Shown here: in pieces, positions 8,286 to 19,108 of the stretch
Numbering within the stretch: position 1 is the stretch's first letter
How the letters are laid out: each line of letters begins with the position of its first letter
Origin: Anditalea andensis
Lineage (GTDB): Bacteria; Bacteroidota; Bacteroidia; Cytophagales; Cyclobacteriaceae
Length of the DNA: 64,000 bases
Direction of reading: 5' to 3'
NCBI RefSeq assembly: GCF_000714815.1
Contig: NZ_JMIH01000016.1
Span: 248,001-312,000 of the forward strand
Position numbers and translations under genes: made by a program
The notes under the pieces: model-generated
The model's database searches: none
What the model was told of the DNA's origin: nothing
Seen by the model: the letters and a program-made list of their open reading frames with translations, nothing else

Positions 8286-10745
8286 CTATTCATATTTTAT
8301 AAGCTTAACCGGATTGATTAATGTGGCTTTTAAAATCTGAATTCCTGTTGTAGCCATTGATACAATCAAAATAATCCCGAGAGGCACCAGGTAAATCCAC
8401 CAACTTACATCAGTCTTATAGGGAAAATTTATCAGCCATTCCTTAACAGACAAATGAATCAATGGAAAAGCCACCATCCCTGATATAAATATTAGCCATA
8501 TAAAATTTTTAGAAAGTAAAAACAGTAGACTTCCTGTAGATGCTCCCAGTACCTTTCTCACTCCCACTTCTTTTGTTCTTTGAACCACTATAAGGTTAGA
8601 GATAGCATAAAGTCCCAAGCAGGCAATGATTATGGCTAAAAAAGTGAACATGGTCAATAACCTGCCAAATATCTGCTCACTCTGGTATTGGGCATTGAAT
8701 ACATCATCTAAAAAAAAGAATTCAAATGGTTTATCGGCAAATACAGCCTCCCAGTTTGACTTTACTAATGCTAAATTATCACTTAAATTATCTCCTCTTA
8801 ATCCATCAAACTGTATGGATAGATATTTATACGGGAAAACTGATGAGGTGTAGACAATTGGATAATTTTTTTGTTTGAAAGATGTGGAACGGAAATCAAC
8901 TACTCCAATTATTTCAGCTTTATTTTGCTTTCCCCAAATAATTTCCTGACCAATGGCTGAATCAGGGTCATCAAATCCTAAAGCTTCCAGTGCTTCTATA
9001 TTAACAATGATACTGGATTGGTCATCTATACCATCTTTAAATCCTCTGCCTGTAACCAGATCGATTTCAAAGGCCGATAGAAAATCGTAATCTATTCTAG
9101 TCAAATAAACTGATATATTTTCGTCGGGATTTTTTGCATGCCGGAAATTTGGCATTTGACTAAGATGTTCCTTTCCTGGTATATCATAGGAAGCAGTTAT
9201 TGCCTTAATATTGCTCTGGCTGGCCAAATTATCCTTCAAAACATTTAAGTTTCTCAAAAAGACCGAATCAGCACCTACCGGACCAAACGTAGCATGGGTA
9301 TTGACCACTAAGGTATTGTCGATACATATACCCAGCCGCTGTGATTGAAGGAAAGAAAGCTGTTTGAAAACTAGTAATGATACTGCTATTAAAGCTACCG
9401 AAACTGAAAACTGAAAAATTACCAATCCGTTTCTAAGGTTCCAAAATGTGTTACTTCTTGATATGCTATGATATCTACCCTTTAATGCTTTGACCGGTTG
9501 AAAGGATGAAATTACAAATGCAGGATAAATACCTGCCGCGAGACTCCCTACTAAAATTATTAAAAGGGTAGAAGACCAAAATTCAAATCTTAATAATAGA
9601 CTATGAGCCAACGTGATACCGGTAAATTTCGAAAAATATGGTAAACAAATAAGTATTAATCCCCCTGCAATAATTAATGCCATAATATTGATCAATAAAG
9701 ATTCTATCAGAAATTGAGAAATAATACCTTCTTTACCGGACCCTACAATTTTTCTAACTCCGATCTCCTTTGCCCTATCCATCGCTTTTGATGTAGATAG
9801 ATTCACATAATTTATCCAAGCGATGGTTAATATAAGAATAGCAAGTATTAGCATTGTATATACTGTTCTTTTATTACCGTTTGCCTTAGATTCAGCCAAA
9901 AGATCTGATTCTAAATGGATAGAAGTCATAGGTTGCAAATGAAACACAGATCTGACGTTTTCATTTATATCTCCCATATACTTATCGATAAAGGCGGGAA
10001 TTTTTGATTCCAGAGCATTTATATCTACTTGATTATCTAATAATAGATAGGTATAGAACCCATCCCATCTCCAGTTATTCATATCTTCTGCATTTCCATC
10101 ATTTGATATAGACTGCCAGGCAAACAAAAAATCAAAATGAATGTGGGAGTTTTCAGGTATGTCTTCAAATACACCTACCACTATATAATTATCCGCGTAA
10201 TTGTGACTAAGATTTTTACCAATAGGAGATTCACTCTTAAAATATTTATCAGCCATAGACTGAGAAATCATCACGGTATTTGGCTCCAGTTTCCGGATAT
10301 CTTTTTGTCCGTCAATAATGGAGAGGGAAAACAAATTAAAAATATTTCCTTTTACATGGTAAACTTCTGTTTCGGAAAATCTGGTCCTTTCACCTGTTTC
10401 CGTTTCGTGCTCCATTATAATATCGGATTGACCACTGATATGAAAAAGTGTGGTGTAATCCAATACTTCCGGAAAATCATTGGCCATAGATTCACCTGTA
10501 GGAATAAAGTTCTGAGCTTTTTGATATTGAAGTACTCCGTCAACAATCCTATCATGAGTTACCCTGTAAATATTGTCAGCGTTTGCATGAAATTTATCAT
10601 AACTCAATTCAAAGTCTACATATAGAATGATCAGAAAAAAACTAACCATACCTAAGGTTAGTCCGAGAATATTTATGGAGGAAAAAAGTTTAGTTTTAAC
10701 AATATTACGAAAGGCTATTTTTATATAATTATACCACATATTCAT
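8286..10745 (-). CDS. FtsX/MacB-type ABC transporter permease
   Basis: The 819-residue membrane protein belongs to the large Bacteroidota family of two-FtsX-domain permeases. After a cytoplasmic start (AFRNIVKTKLFSSINILGLTLGM) comes TM1 at about 22-44. A periplasmic MacB_PCD-like domain follows to about 285. The first FtsX domain has three or four helices (KAMDRAKEIGVRKIVGSGKEGI near 320). A second periplasmic region and a second FtsX domain follow, with the matching motif VVQRTKEVGVRKVLGAS near 730. Such proteins work with a separate ATPase, often in lipoprotein, peptide or drug export, but no ATPase gene is adjacent. The ATG at 10739 is an alternative start. Substrate not inferable. Confidence 0.9.
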   Translation of the reverse strand: MNMWYNYIKIAFRNIVKTKLFSSINILGLTLGMVSFFLIILYVDFELSYDKFHANADNIYRVTHDRIVDGVLQYQKAQNFIPTGESMANDFPEVLDYTTLFHISGQSDIIMEHETETGERTRFSETEVYHVKGNIFNLFSLSIIDGQKDIRKLEPNTVMISQSMADKYFKSESPIGKNLSHNYADNYIVVGVFEDIPENSHIHFDFLFAWQSISNDGNAEDMNNWRWDGFYTYLLLDNQVDINALESKIPAFIDKYMGDINENVRSVFHLQPMTSIHLESDLLAESKANGNKRTVYTMLILAILILTIAWINYVNLSTSKAMDRAKEIGVRKIVGSGKEGIISQFLIESLLINIMALIIAGGLILICLPYFSKFTGITLAHSLLLRFEFWSSTLLIILVGSLAAGIYPAFVISSFQPVKALKGRYHSISRSNTFWNLRNGLVIFQFSVSVALIAVSLLVFKQLSFLQSQRLGICIDNTLVVNTHATFGPVGADSVFLRNLNVLKDNLASQSNIKAITASYDIPGKEHLSQMPNFRHAKNPDENISVYLTRIDYDFLSAFEIDLVTGRGFKDGIDDQSSIIVNIEALEALGFDDPDSAIGQEIIWGKQNKAEIIGVVDFRSTSFKQKNYPIVYTSSVFPYKYLSIQFDGLRGDNLSDNLALVKSNWEAVFADKPFEFFFLDDVFNAQYQSEQIFGRLLTMFTFLAIIIACLGLYAISNLIVVQRTKEVGVRKVLGASTGSLLFLLSKNFIWLIFISGMVAFPLIHLSVKEWLINFPYKTDVSWWIYLVPLGIILIVSMATTGIQILKATLINPVKLIKYE

Positions 10746-11181
10746 TCAAAAATGAGTGAAAGAATTAATTTGAATTAAATATTCCTGTACGATATCTATG
10801 CCATTGTATTTTTCTCATTATGTCTAAATTAAGCTAATATGGTGGAGACACAACGGTATTGCGCGCACATTTTTGTCCGCTCATGAACAAAAACCAAAAA
10901 TATAACCAGAACATTCTTTTAGGAAACAGTTGTCCTATCCCTGCTTGAATTTTATGAAACCAATATCCAAAAAGTCTATTGCCTATAAATATTAAGTCGG
11001 GAGGAGTTCTATTAAAATAGCTGTTTTTTGAATTTCCTGTCTGCAGATCCATCGAAGTGTAGGGTCCCATACCTATTCAATATAATACATGGATAACCCT
11101 CAAGCTATCTAAAACTTTATAACAATTTCTAATTGGAAGTACTTTTATAAATAGGTATAAAAATACTAACATTGAATTTAT
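10746..11181. other. Intergenic stretch without a supported gene; carries an AT-rich inverted repeat
   Basis: This gap separates the permease from a divergent gene. A 78-codon minus-strand frame (10834-11070) has no recognisable features and no credible start signal. The arms TTTTTGT (10870-10876) and ACAAAAA (10887-10893), ten bases apart, form an inverted repeat about 125 nt before the permease start. It could be an operator, but AT-rich arms this short can occur by chance. I see nothing else here. Confidence 0.35.
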
Positions 11182-11835
11182 ATGAAAACAGCAATAGTAA
11201 TAGGCGGAACAGGATTAGTGGGCAATGAATTGGTAAAATTGCTACTGGATGACATCCGGTATAGTAAAGTCTTGGTATTCGGCAGAAGGTCTCTGGGTAT
11301 AAAAAATGAAAAACTGCAGGAAGAGCTCATTGATTTTGATGCTCCTGATGAGTGGAGACATCTGGTGAAAGGGGATGTGTTATTTTCTGCTCTTGGCACC
11401 ACTATGAAAAAAGCGGGGAACCCTAGTGCCCAATATAAAGTGGATTATTACTATCAGTACTTATTTGCGGAGGCTGCTGCTACAAACAAAGTGCCTATAT
11501 ATGTTCTCGTCTCTGCTCCAGGCGCTAAAGCTGAATCTGTCATATTTTACACACGGATGAAAGGGACACTGGAAAGAGATGTAAAAAAACTAAATTTTGA
11601 AAGTATGCATTTTATCCAGCCTGGATTACTGCATGGAGACAGAGATGAAAAAAGGGCAGGAGAACATGGAGCTTATGTGGTGCTTAAAGCATTCAATACT
11701 ATAGGACTGTTCAGGAGCTATCGTCCCATAGATGGGCAGACGGTAGCTAAAGCAATGATCAATGCATCTCTTTCTTTTGATAAGCATATAGTGACCTATA
11801 CGCTGGGGGAAGTTTTTCATCTGGCTGGTGAATAA
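11182..11835 (+). CDS. NAD(P)-binding Rossmann-fold protein, short epimerase/TIP30-like
   Basis: The 217-residue protein begins with a classical dinucleotide-binding strand and turn (AIVIGGTGLVGNELVKLLL), followed by a basic loop (VFGRRSL) that suggests NADP preference. SALGTTMKKAG and VSAPGAKAESVIFYTRMKGTLERDV (about 70-130) match the atypical short-chain dehydrogenases of the HTATIP2/TIP30 group, in which Tyr/Lys spacing replaces the usual YxxxK. HFIQPGLLHGDR is typical of the C-terminal part. It is a cytosolic single-gene unit between two unrelated minus-strand genes. The substrate is unknown. Confidence 0.75.
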   Translation: MKTAIVIGGTGLVGNELVKLLLDDIRYSKVLVFGRRSLGIKNEKLQEELIDFDAPDEWRHLVKGDVLFSALGTTMKKAGNPSAQYKVDYYYQYLFAEAAATNKVPIYVLVSAPGAKAESVIFYTRMKGTLERDVKKLNFESMHFIQPGLLHGDRDEKRAGEHGAYVVLKAFNTIGLFRSYRPIDGQTVAKAMINASLSFDKHIVTYTLGEVFHLAGE

Positions 11836-11911
11836 AGCATATTGCCACAAATGCTATCAATGCATAAGGTAAGGGTTCTAGCTTTTTTCAGATATAATAG
11901 CAACAAAAAAA

Positions 11912-11951
11912 ACCATCAAAAATAAGAAGACAGCTTCGTGTTTTTGATGGT
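11912..11951 (-). terminator. Intrinsic terminator of the tricorn-like protease gene
   Basis: ACCATCAAAAA (11912-11922) and TTTTTGATGGT (11941-11951) form an 11-bp stem. On the minus strand the stem is followed by a run of T (the A run at 11905-11912). It lies about 30 nt past the stop of the minus-strand gene. Confidence 0.8.
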
Positions 11952-11981
11952 AAATCCAATAGATATTTATATTTTGAGGAA

Positions 11982-14900
11982 TCAAATATTCTTCATTAAT
12001 TCTTCTATTGCTCTTTCAAGCTGTTGATCTCTACCTTGATCTATAATTCCCGGCATGTTTTTAACCTGTATATCTGGTTTTGTCTCATTGTTTTCCAGCC
12101 ATTCACCAGCTTTATTTTTAGCACTTATCGGTACAGCTCCCCACCTTGTGCCATCAGGCAGTGCTTCCCATCCTGCAAATGAACAGGTCCCTGGTACTGG
12201 CATCCCTACGGTTTTACCTATTTTTAAGTCAGCATAGCCACATGCAAAACAGTGTCCATCACTATAGTTGGCTTCATTGAACATCGCTAGGGTGGGTTTG
12301 GTCCATCGGAAGGTTGGTTCATATCCCACTTCACGATCTTCAGTAGCGTAAGTCAGGAATTTATCTCCGGTAAAGAACATAGCTAAATCAGCTACCAGGT
12401 CTCCTCCCCCATTGAATCGGGTGTCTACTATCACCCCTTCCCGATCATGGTATTTACCCATCATTTCCTCATAAGTAGTCCTATATGGTCCATCGCTCAT
12501 ACCAGGGATATGCACATACCCTAGTTTTCCCCCACTTAAACTATCCACCTCTGCCTGATTTCGTTTTACCCATCTTTTGTAAAGCAGTCTATTTTCCTCT
12601 CCAAGACTAATAGGCTTTACGGTGAGTTGTGACCGTTCACCTTTTATCGGATCAAATATTTCCAATAGGGTAAATTTATCTTCTTTTCTGTTCAGGTATT
12701 GGGCAAAATCCCTATCCTGCCGGAGAGTTTCACCATCTATTTTCTCTACTACCATACCTGGTTTGATATTGAACCCAGCCTTATCTAAAGGTCCTCCTTT
12801 AAGCACTTCTTCTATAAGAATGCCATTTCCCTGATGCTTATAATCCATAAATATACCTAAGCTTGCAGTGGCATCTGCCTGATCTATAGACCTGCTGTAC
12901 CTGGCTCCTGCATGGGATACATTCAGTTCACCTATCATTTCAGATAGTAATTCAGCAAATTCATAGCTGTTGCCTATATGAGGAAGATATTTGACGTATT
13001 CTTCCTTCATTTTATCCCAATCTACGCCATGCATATCAGGGGTATAAAACATACCTTTGGTCCGTGCCCAGACGTGGTCAAACATATAGTTTCTTTCTGC
13101 AACCCTGTCAAAGATCATTTCCCCGTTAATTTTTACACTTTCTTTTTTGTTGTTTTCCGTATTGATCTTGGATATGCCACCATTACTCAATAAAAAGAGG
13201 TGCTTCATTTCTTTATCCCAATATAACCTTCCATAACTGGCATCAAGGGATAATTCCATCTTTGTTTCTTTCGTCCTAAGATTGGTACTCCATAGGTTCA
13301 TGTCTTTTTCAAACCTGGCCAGGTAGTAAAGCTTTTCACCGTCTTGAGATAAAAGCGCATCTCCTAATGCCGAAGAATGAATAGTCAGTTTAGCCTTTCT
13401 ATCTTTCAGGTCATCCCAATCTATTTGTACCTCTACTACTTTTTTATCTTCTTTTTTAGCATCTTTCTTTTTTTCGGATTCATCTTCCTTTGCTGCTTTT
13501 TCTATTGCTTTCAGCAAGTCATAATCCTCCTTACTTAATTGAAACTTATCCCATCCTTCCTGGGTAAAAAACATGGTAAACACATCATTTTGGGATCCGC
13601 CGCTAGTAGCGAAACTCTTCATCCCATCTCTATTGCTAAACCAGATCATCTGCTTGCCCCCATTTACCCATTTAGGATTGGAATCTCCATAACCGCTCTC
13701 GGTTAGGTTGATCATTTCTCTATTTCCAGTAGCATCCAGGAGTACCACCTCACCGTTTGCCATGGTGGGCCTATAGGTGGCCAGGAGCCAATTGCTATCG
13801 GGGCTCCAGGTATAGTACTGGTCACCATCCTGCATATGAAAGAGCTCTCCCGGGGTAAGAAGTGTCACCGTCTTTTTGGTTTCCAAATCCAGTACTTTTA
13901 GTGTACGCCTATCTTCGATATACGCTAACTTTGTCCCATCAGGTGACAGTTCTGGGAGGTAATTATCGTGTTCATTTCCTACCAGTACAGTCTCTTCCAA
14001 TAAAGTGGAAGCAAAGAAAAAAGGCTCTTCTTTTCTAGTCTTCTTTACCTGAAGGATCTGCCATTTACCATTTCGCTCACTGGAATAAATGATAGATTTA
14101 CCATCTGGGGCAAAATTAACAAACCTTTCCTGCTCTGGAGTATTGGTAACCCTTTTTGTCATGGCACCATCTACAGAAGTGACAAAAACCTCACCTCTAG
14201 AAATGATGACTATTTCTTTGCCATCAGGGGAAACAGACATTTCACGAACTCCTCCGTTGATGGATAGGTATTTGTCTTTATTGTCTATAGTTTGGGTTTT
14301 GATCTGGACCTCCAGTTTTTTGGGCTTGTTTCCTTCCTTATATGTGTATAGTTCTCCATCATAGCTGAAACTCATTACCCCATTATTTGCAATGCTGAGA
14401 AACCTCACAGGATGGGTAGTGAAATCAGTTAGCTGTTGTGGTTTGGCATTACCATTCAGTGGTAGTTTATGCACATTGTAGGTCCCACTTGCTTCACTTA
14501 AAAAGTATATATCCTTTTCTCCATTAGCAAAAACAGGATTGCGGTCTTCACCTGCAAAATCGGTAAGCATCTTATGTTGCTTCGTCTTTGTATCATATAT
14601 CCATATATCCCGTGTTATAGCGGAAGTATGGTGTTTTCTCCATTCATTTTCCCCACCTTTTTTATCATGGTAGATTATTTTATCACCAGAAGCGCTTAGC
14701 TGAACATATTCTGCAGGTAAAGTCCATATTTGATCTACTCTACCGCCCTTGACAGGTACTTTATATAGTTCAGGCTGGGATGCTGTGGGATACTGCCTAT
14801 GGGCATTCAGATCCTGACGCAGGCCACCAAAGACGACAGCCTCATCTTGAGGGGTAAATGAATATGGAAATTCATCGTTGGAATGATAAGTAAGCCTACT

Positions 14901-15209
14901 CGCTTCTCCTCCTTCACTATCCATAATGAAGATATCAAAATTCCCATATCTATCGGAAGCAAAGGCTATACGCTGCCCGTCCCTACTCCACACGGGCATA
15001 AAATCATGTGCCTCGTGAAATGTCAACTGAATAGCCTTACCCCCTTCTGAAGGTATGGTATATAAATCTCCTTTATAAGTAAATGCTATGGTGCTACCAT
15101 CTGGAGATATTGCGGGATACCTTAACCAATTAGTGGATGACTGCCCATACGCATTAAACAAAATTCCTGACAAGATGCCAAGAAACAACATGACTTTTAA
15201 GATTTTCAT
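11982..15209 (-). CDS. Tricorn-like S41 protease with beta-propeller and PDZ domains
   Basis: This 1075-residue exported protein starts with a signal peptide (MKILKVMLFLGILSGILFNAYG). Residues about 25-560 form TolB/WD-type propeller repeats, with recurring ISPDGSTIAF, WSRDGQRIAF and FAPDGKSIIYSS units. A Lys/Glu-rich linker (EDESEKKKDAKKEDKK) follows near 590. The tricorn C1 region has a candidate catalytic His in ELNVSHAG (about 766). A PDZ domain lies around 780-860, and the S41 fold follows with GVIVDTRFNGGGD and the candidate nucleophile Ser in NEANYSDGH (about 983). Tricorn homologues degrade peptides; the signal peptide here places it in the periplasm. It is a single-gene unit with its own terminator. 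Three Cys close to the active site (HCFACGY, PGTCSF) are uncommon in the family as I know it. Confidence 0.92.
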   Translation of the reverse strand: MKILKVMLFLGILSGILFNAYGQSSTNWLRYPAISPDGSTIAFTYKGDLYTIPSEGGKAIQLTFHEAHDFMPVWSRDGQRIAFASDRYGNFDIFIMDSEGGEASRLTYHSNDEFPYSFTPQDEAVVFGGLRQDLNAHRQYPTASQPELYKVPVKGGRVDQIWTLPAEYVQLSASGDKIIYHDKKGGENEWRKHHTSAITRDIWIYDTKTKQHKMLTDFAGEDRNPVFANGEKDIYFLSEASGTYNVHKLPLNGNAKPQQLTDFTTHPVRFLSIANNGVMSFSYDGELYTYKEGNKPKKLEVQIKTQTIDNKDKYLSINGGVREMSVSPDGKEIVIISRGEVFVTSVDGAMTKRVTNTPEQERFVNFAPDGKSIIYSSERNGKWQILQVKKTRKEEPFFFASTLLEETVLVGNEHDNYLPELSPDGTKLAYIEDRRTLKVLDLETKKTVTLLTPGELFHMQDGDQYYTWSPDSNWLLATYRPTMANGEVVLLDATGNREMINLTESGYGDSNPKWVNGGKQMIWFSNRDGMKSFATSGGSQNDVFTMFFTQEGWDKFQLSKEDYDLLKAIEKAAKEDESEKKKDAKKEDKKVVEVQIDWDDLKDRKAKLTIHSSALGDALLSQDGEKLYYLARFEKDMNLWSTNLRTKETKMELSLDASYGRLYWDKEMKHLFLLSNGGISKINTENNKKESVKINGEMIFDRVAERNYMFDHVWARTKGMFYTPDMHGVDWDKMKEEYVKYLPHIGNSYEFAELLSEMIGELNVSHAGARYSRSIDQADATASLGIFMDYKHQGNGILIEEVLKGGPLDKAGFNIKPGMVVEKIDGETLRQDRDFAQYLNRKEDKFTLLEIFDPIKGERSQLTVKPISLGEENRLLYKRWVKRNQAEVDSLSGGKLGYVHIPGMSDGPYRTTYEEMMGKYHDREGVIVDTRFNGGGDLVADLAMFFTGDKFLTYATEDREVGYEPTFRWTKPTLAMFNEANYSDGHCFACGYADLKIGKTVGMPVPGTCSFAGWEALPDGTRWGAVPISAKNKAGEWLENNETKPDIQVKNMPGIIDQGRDQQLERAIEELMKNI

Positions 15210-15282
15210 AAACTACTTTATTTAGGCTATAAAAGTAATGAAAAGCATCAATACAACTTTTTTATTTTTATGAATGGAACTT

Positions 15283-16371
15283 TTAGAATGTATAACCCAG
15301 CCTTAGGTCAATGTTTTCGGCTACATGTCCGTGTACCTTGAGTCCTATTCCTAATTGTAAATTTTGCCAAATACCGTATTGTAAAATATATCTTTGATAG
15401 AATGCATGATCTGCATAATCGTCAGGATTTTGCAGGTAATAAGCAAACCGCTGACTGAACATAAACCTTCCAAAAATAAAATGATGGGAGGCATATGGGG
15501 CAGCTATAAAGCCGTTTTTAAAATTCACCGTTTCACCGCTGAGTGACTGATCATGATACATTTCCAATCCTCCTCCCAATCCACTTATAGGAAAAAAACG
15601 GTAATATGCCCCTGCACTTGTACCCCATAGATACTTTCTTTCATCTCCTACTCCAGTCTTTCTATTGGTCCCAAAAACATCCAGATATGGTGCCCATTTT
15701 TTAAGGGTATGATCAGTTTCGTATTCAGGTAAAGTCGTTCTTTCTACTACATAGGAAACTCCGAGACCTACCATTGGATAATTGATCCCACGGTTTGGCT
15801 GTCGCTGTCCCCCGTTGGAGATATGGTTATAGACAAATGAAAGGTTTACATCCAGCTGCTCTGAAATCCGATAATTGAAACTGGGTTGAAGAAAAATCAA
15901 AAAACTTAAGGGGCTACTAAAAAAGAGGTTCTCCGGATTGGTTTCTGCATCATATACCCTGGTAAGATAGGTAAACCCTATGCCGCTTTTTAAGGAAAAC
16001 TCCCATGATTTTCCAGTACCCAATATAGGTTCAAAAAAGCCGCTCAGCGAGTTGGATTGCCCCAGAATGTCAGCATTACCAAAATCGTGAATGGCCACCT
16101 GTAGTCCCAGATAATAAAAGCAATTGCATACCTTCCAGCTTTCTTTAGAAGTATTGAGTCTAGAATAGCTCAATTGTACACCATATGGGTTACTGGTAGA
16201 TATATTACGAAGGTCCAAAGCATGCGGTATGATGAATCCATACTGTCCTTCCAGTCCGAATCTATCGTAGGTCTGTCCAATAGTCTCTAATGACGTATAT
16301 AGCATCAGAGATAGTATCAGGATAAATTGATAAATATTTCCCATGTAATTTTTAACAATTTTTTTACCCAT
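15283..16371 (-). CDS. PagL-like acyloxyacyl hydrolase (lipid A 3-O-deacylase family)
   Basis: The 362-residue outer-membrane beta-barrel protein has an N-terminal signal segment (about residues 10-32). A strand-rich body follows, with alternating aromatic residues and a terminal LRLGYTF typical of barrel ends. The motif NHISNGG (His183, Ser185), followed by PNRGINYP, matches the His-x-Ser catalytic motif of PagL, which removes the 3-O acyl chain from lipid A. The protein is longer than the roughly 190-residue enterobacterial PagL; the extra C-terminal part looks like further strands. A second start at 16344 (MGNIYQF) would give a better-placed signal peptide. It lies behind a tricorn-like protease and is divergent from the methionine operon; neither suggests a pathway. 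Activity is inferred from the motif only. Confidence 0.75.
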   Translation of the reverse strand: MGKKIVKNYMGNIYQFILILSLMLYTSLETIGQTYDRFGLEGQYGFIIPHALDLRNISTSNPYGVQLSYSRLNTSKESWKVCNCFYYLGLQVAIHDFGNADILGQSNSLSGFFEPILGTGKSWEFSLKSGIGFTYLTRVYDAETNPENLFFSSPLSFLIFLQPSFNYRISEQLDVNLSFVYNHISNGGQRQPNRGINYPMVGLGVSYVVERTTLPEYETDHTLKKWAPYLDVFGTNRKTGVGDERKYLWGTSAGAYYRFFPISGLGGGLEMYHDQSLSGETVNFKNGFIAAPYASHHFIFGRFMFSQRFAYYLQNPDDYADHAFYQRYILQYGIWQNLQLGIGLKVHGHVAENIDLRLGYTF

Positions 16372-16435
16372 CTATTGTATTTTCAGCCAGCTTATTGTTA
16401 ATTTGTTCTATCCTTTCACTTTTTAAGTGCTAAGG

Positions 16436-16541
16436 TTTATAAAGAAGAGGTTAGAGACAGGCTCTAAGACCCTCTGGCAACCTGGAAGATCCAAGGTGCC
16501 AATTCCTGCCTATAGAGAATATCCTCTATGGGAAATATAAA
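16436..16541 (+). promoter_or_regulatory. SAM-I (S-box) riboswitch ahead of metY-metX-hom
   Basis: The conserved S-box pieces are all present in order: a P1 5' strand TTTATA (16436-16441), GAGGTTAGAGACAGGCTC, CTCTGGCAACC with the kink-turn-side bases, and the hallmark AAGGTGCCAATTCCTGC at 16493-16509. A P4 hairpin (ATAGAG with CTCTAT) follows, then GGGAAA and the P1 3' strand TATAAA (16536-16541). It is followed by about 196 nt of leader before metY. Binding of S-adenosylmethionine normally turns the downstream genes off, which fits methionine biosynthesis genes. I do not see a clear terminator hairpin, so the expression platform is unresolved. Confidence 0.95.
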
Positions 16542-16719
16542 TTCTTAACCGATGCTATATAAAAACCACCCTTTATTAAATTCTTATTACCCATCAGCCT
16601 ATTTATCATTTTACCTGATTAGGCCTACCTACTGTTGTTCCTATAGATAATCCGTCTATTCGAAGAACACATTGTTTGTTTTAGTTAACATACGATATCA
16701 ATCCCAAACAATTTATTAA

Positions 16720-18081
<1,362 letters not shown>

Positions 18082-18082
18082 A

Positions 18083-19108
18083 ATGACCAGTGAGATTTTC
18101 CATTTTGATAGTAATTTAAATTTAGAATCCGGAGAAGAACTTTCCGGATTTGACATTGCCTTCACTATATATGGCGATATACATAATACATCCCTCCCGG
18201 TGATATGGATCAACCATGCACTCACTGGAAACGCCTACGTAACTGAGTGGTGGAGTGGACTAGTAGGTGAAGATAAGTTTTATGACCCCAACGATTATCG
18301 GATTATCAGTTCCAATCTCCTGGGTTCATGTTATGGATCATCCAATCCATTAAGTACAAACCCTGAAACTCAGGAACCATATTATTATGATTTCCCTACC
18401 CTTACTACTCGTGACCAGGCCAAGGCTCTCGAACTTCTGCGTCAGCACCTGGATGTAAAGCAGATCCATACTCTGATAGGAGGATCTCTCGGAGGACAAG
18501 TGGCTTTGGAATGGTCGTATACATTAGGAAACAAACTGAAAAACAGTATCATTATAGCCTCCAATGCCAAGAGCACGCCATGGATCATTGGCTTTAATGA
18601 AGCCCAGCGTATGGCCATCAGTGCCGACTGTACCTGGGGAGAACACCATCCGGAAGCAGGAAAGGATGGCATCAAGACCGCTAGGGCGATAGGCATGTTG
18701 ACTTACAGACATCCACAGGCCTTTATTGAGACACAGAAAGAACAGGAAGAAAAACTGGATAACTTCAAAGTCAGCAGCTACCTCCGGTACCAAGGGGAAA
18801 AACTATCCCAACGATTTAATGCATTATCTTACTGGGTGCTTACCAAAGCCATGGATAGCCATGATCTGGGCAGAGGAAGAGGAGGTCTGGAAAAAGCATT
18901 GGGAGAGATCAGCGCTAAAGTCCTTGCCATAGGTATAGATACTGACGAGCTGTTCCGAAAAGAAGAATCGCAACTCATCAGTAATTTCAGCACAAAAGGT
19001 GTATATGCAGAAATCAAATCTCCCTATGGACATGACGCATTTTTGATAGAATACGAACAACTAAAATACATTTTAAAATCTTTTTACCTGAGCAATAATG
19101 AATCATAA
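18083..19108 (+). CDS. metX: Homoserine O-acetyltransferase
   Basis: The 341-residue alpha/beta-hydrolase-fold enzyme transfers acetyl from acetyl-CoA to homoserine. The candidate triad is Ser in GGSLGGQ (about 135), Asp in DTDELF (about 288) and His in YGHDAF (about 317). NHALTGNAYV and NLLGSCYGSSNP match the conserved oxyanion and substrate regions of MetX. I start it at the ATG at 18083, one base after the metY stop. An earlier in-frame start at 17999 would add 28 residues overlapping metY and unlike the family N-terminus. It overlaps hom by 11 nt, so the three genes form a tight operon. Confidence 0.95.
   Translation: MTSEIFHFDSNLNLESGEELSGFDIAFTIYGDIHNTSLPVIWINHALTGNAYVTEWWSGLVGEDKFYDPNDYRIISSNLLGSCYGSSNPLSTNPETQEPYYYDFPTLTTRDQAKALELLRQHLDVKQIHTLIGGSLGGQVALEWSYTLGNKLKNSIIIASNAKSTPWIIGFNEAQRMAISADCTWGEHHPEAGKDGIKTARAIGMLTYRHPQAFIETQKEQEEKLDNFKVSSYLRYQGEKLSQRFNALSYWVLTKAMDSHDLGRGRGGLEKALGEISAKVLAIGIDTDELFRKEESQLISNFSTKGVYAEIKSPYGHDAFLIEYEQLKYILKSFYLSNNES

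Noticed and set aside
10834-11070. 78-codon minus-strand open frame ahead of the FtsX-type permease
   Set aside because: No signal peptide, domain or credible start signal; composition does not look like a conserved protein and it covers an inverted repeat. Not listed as a gene.
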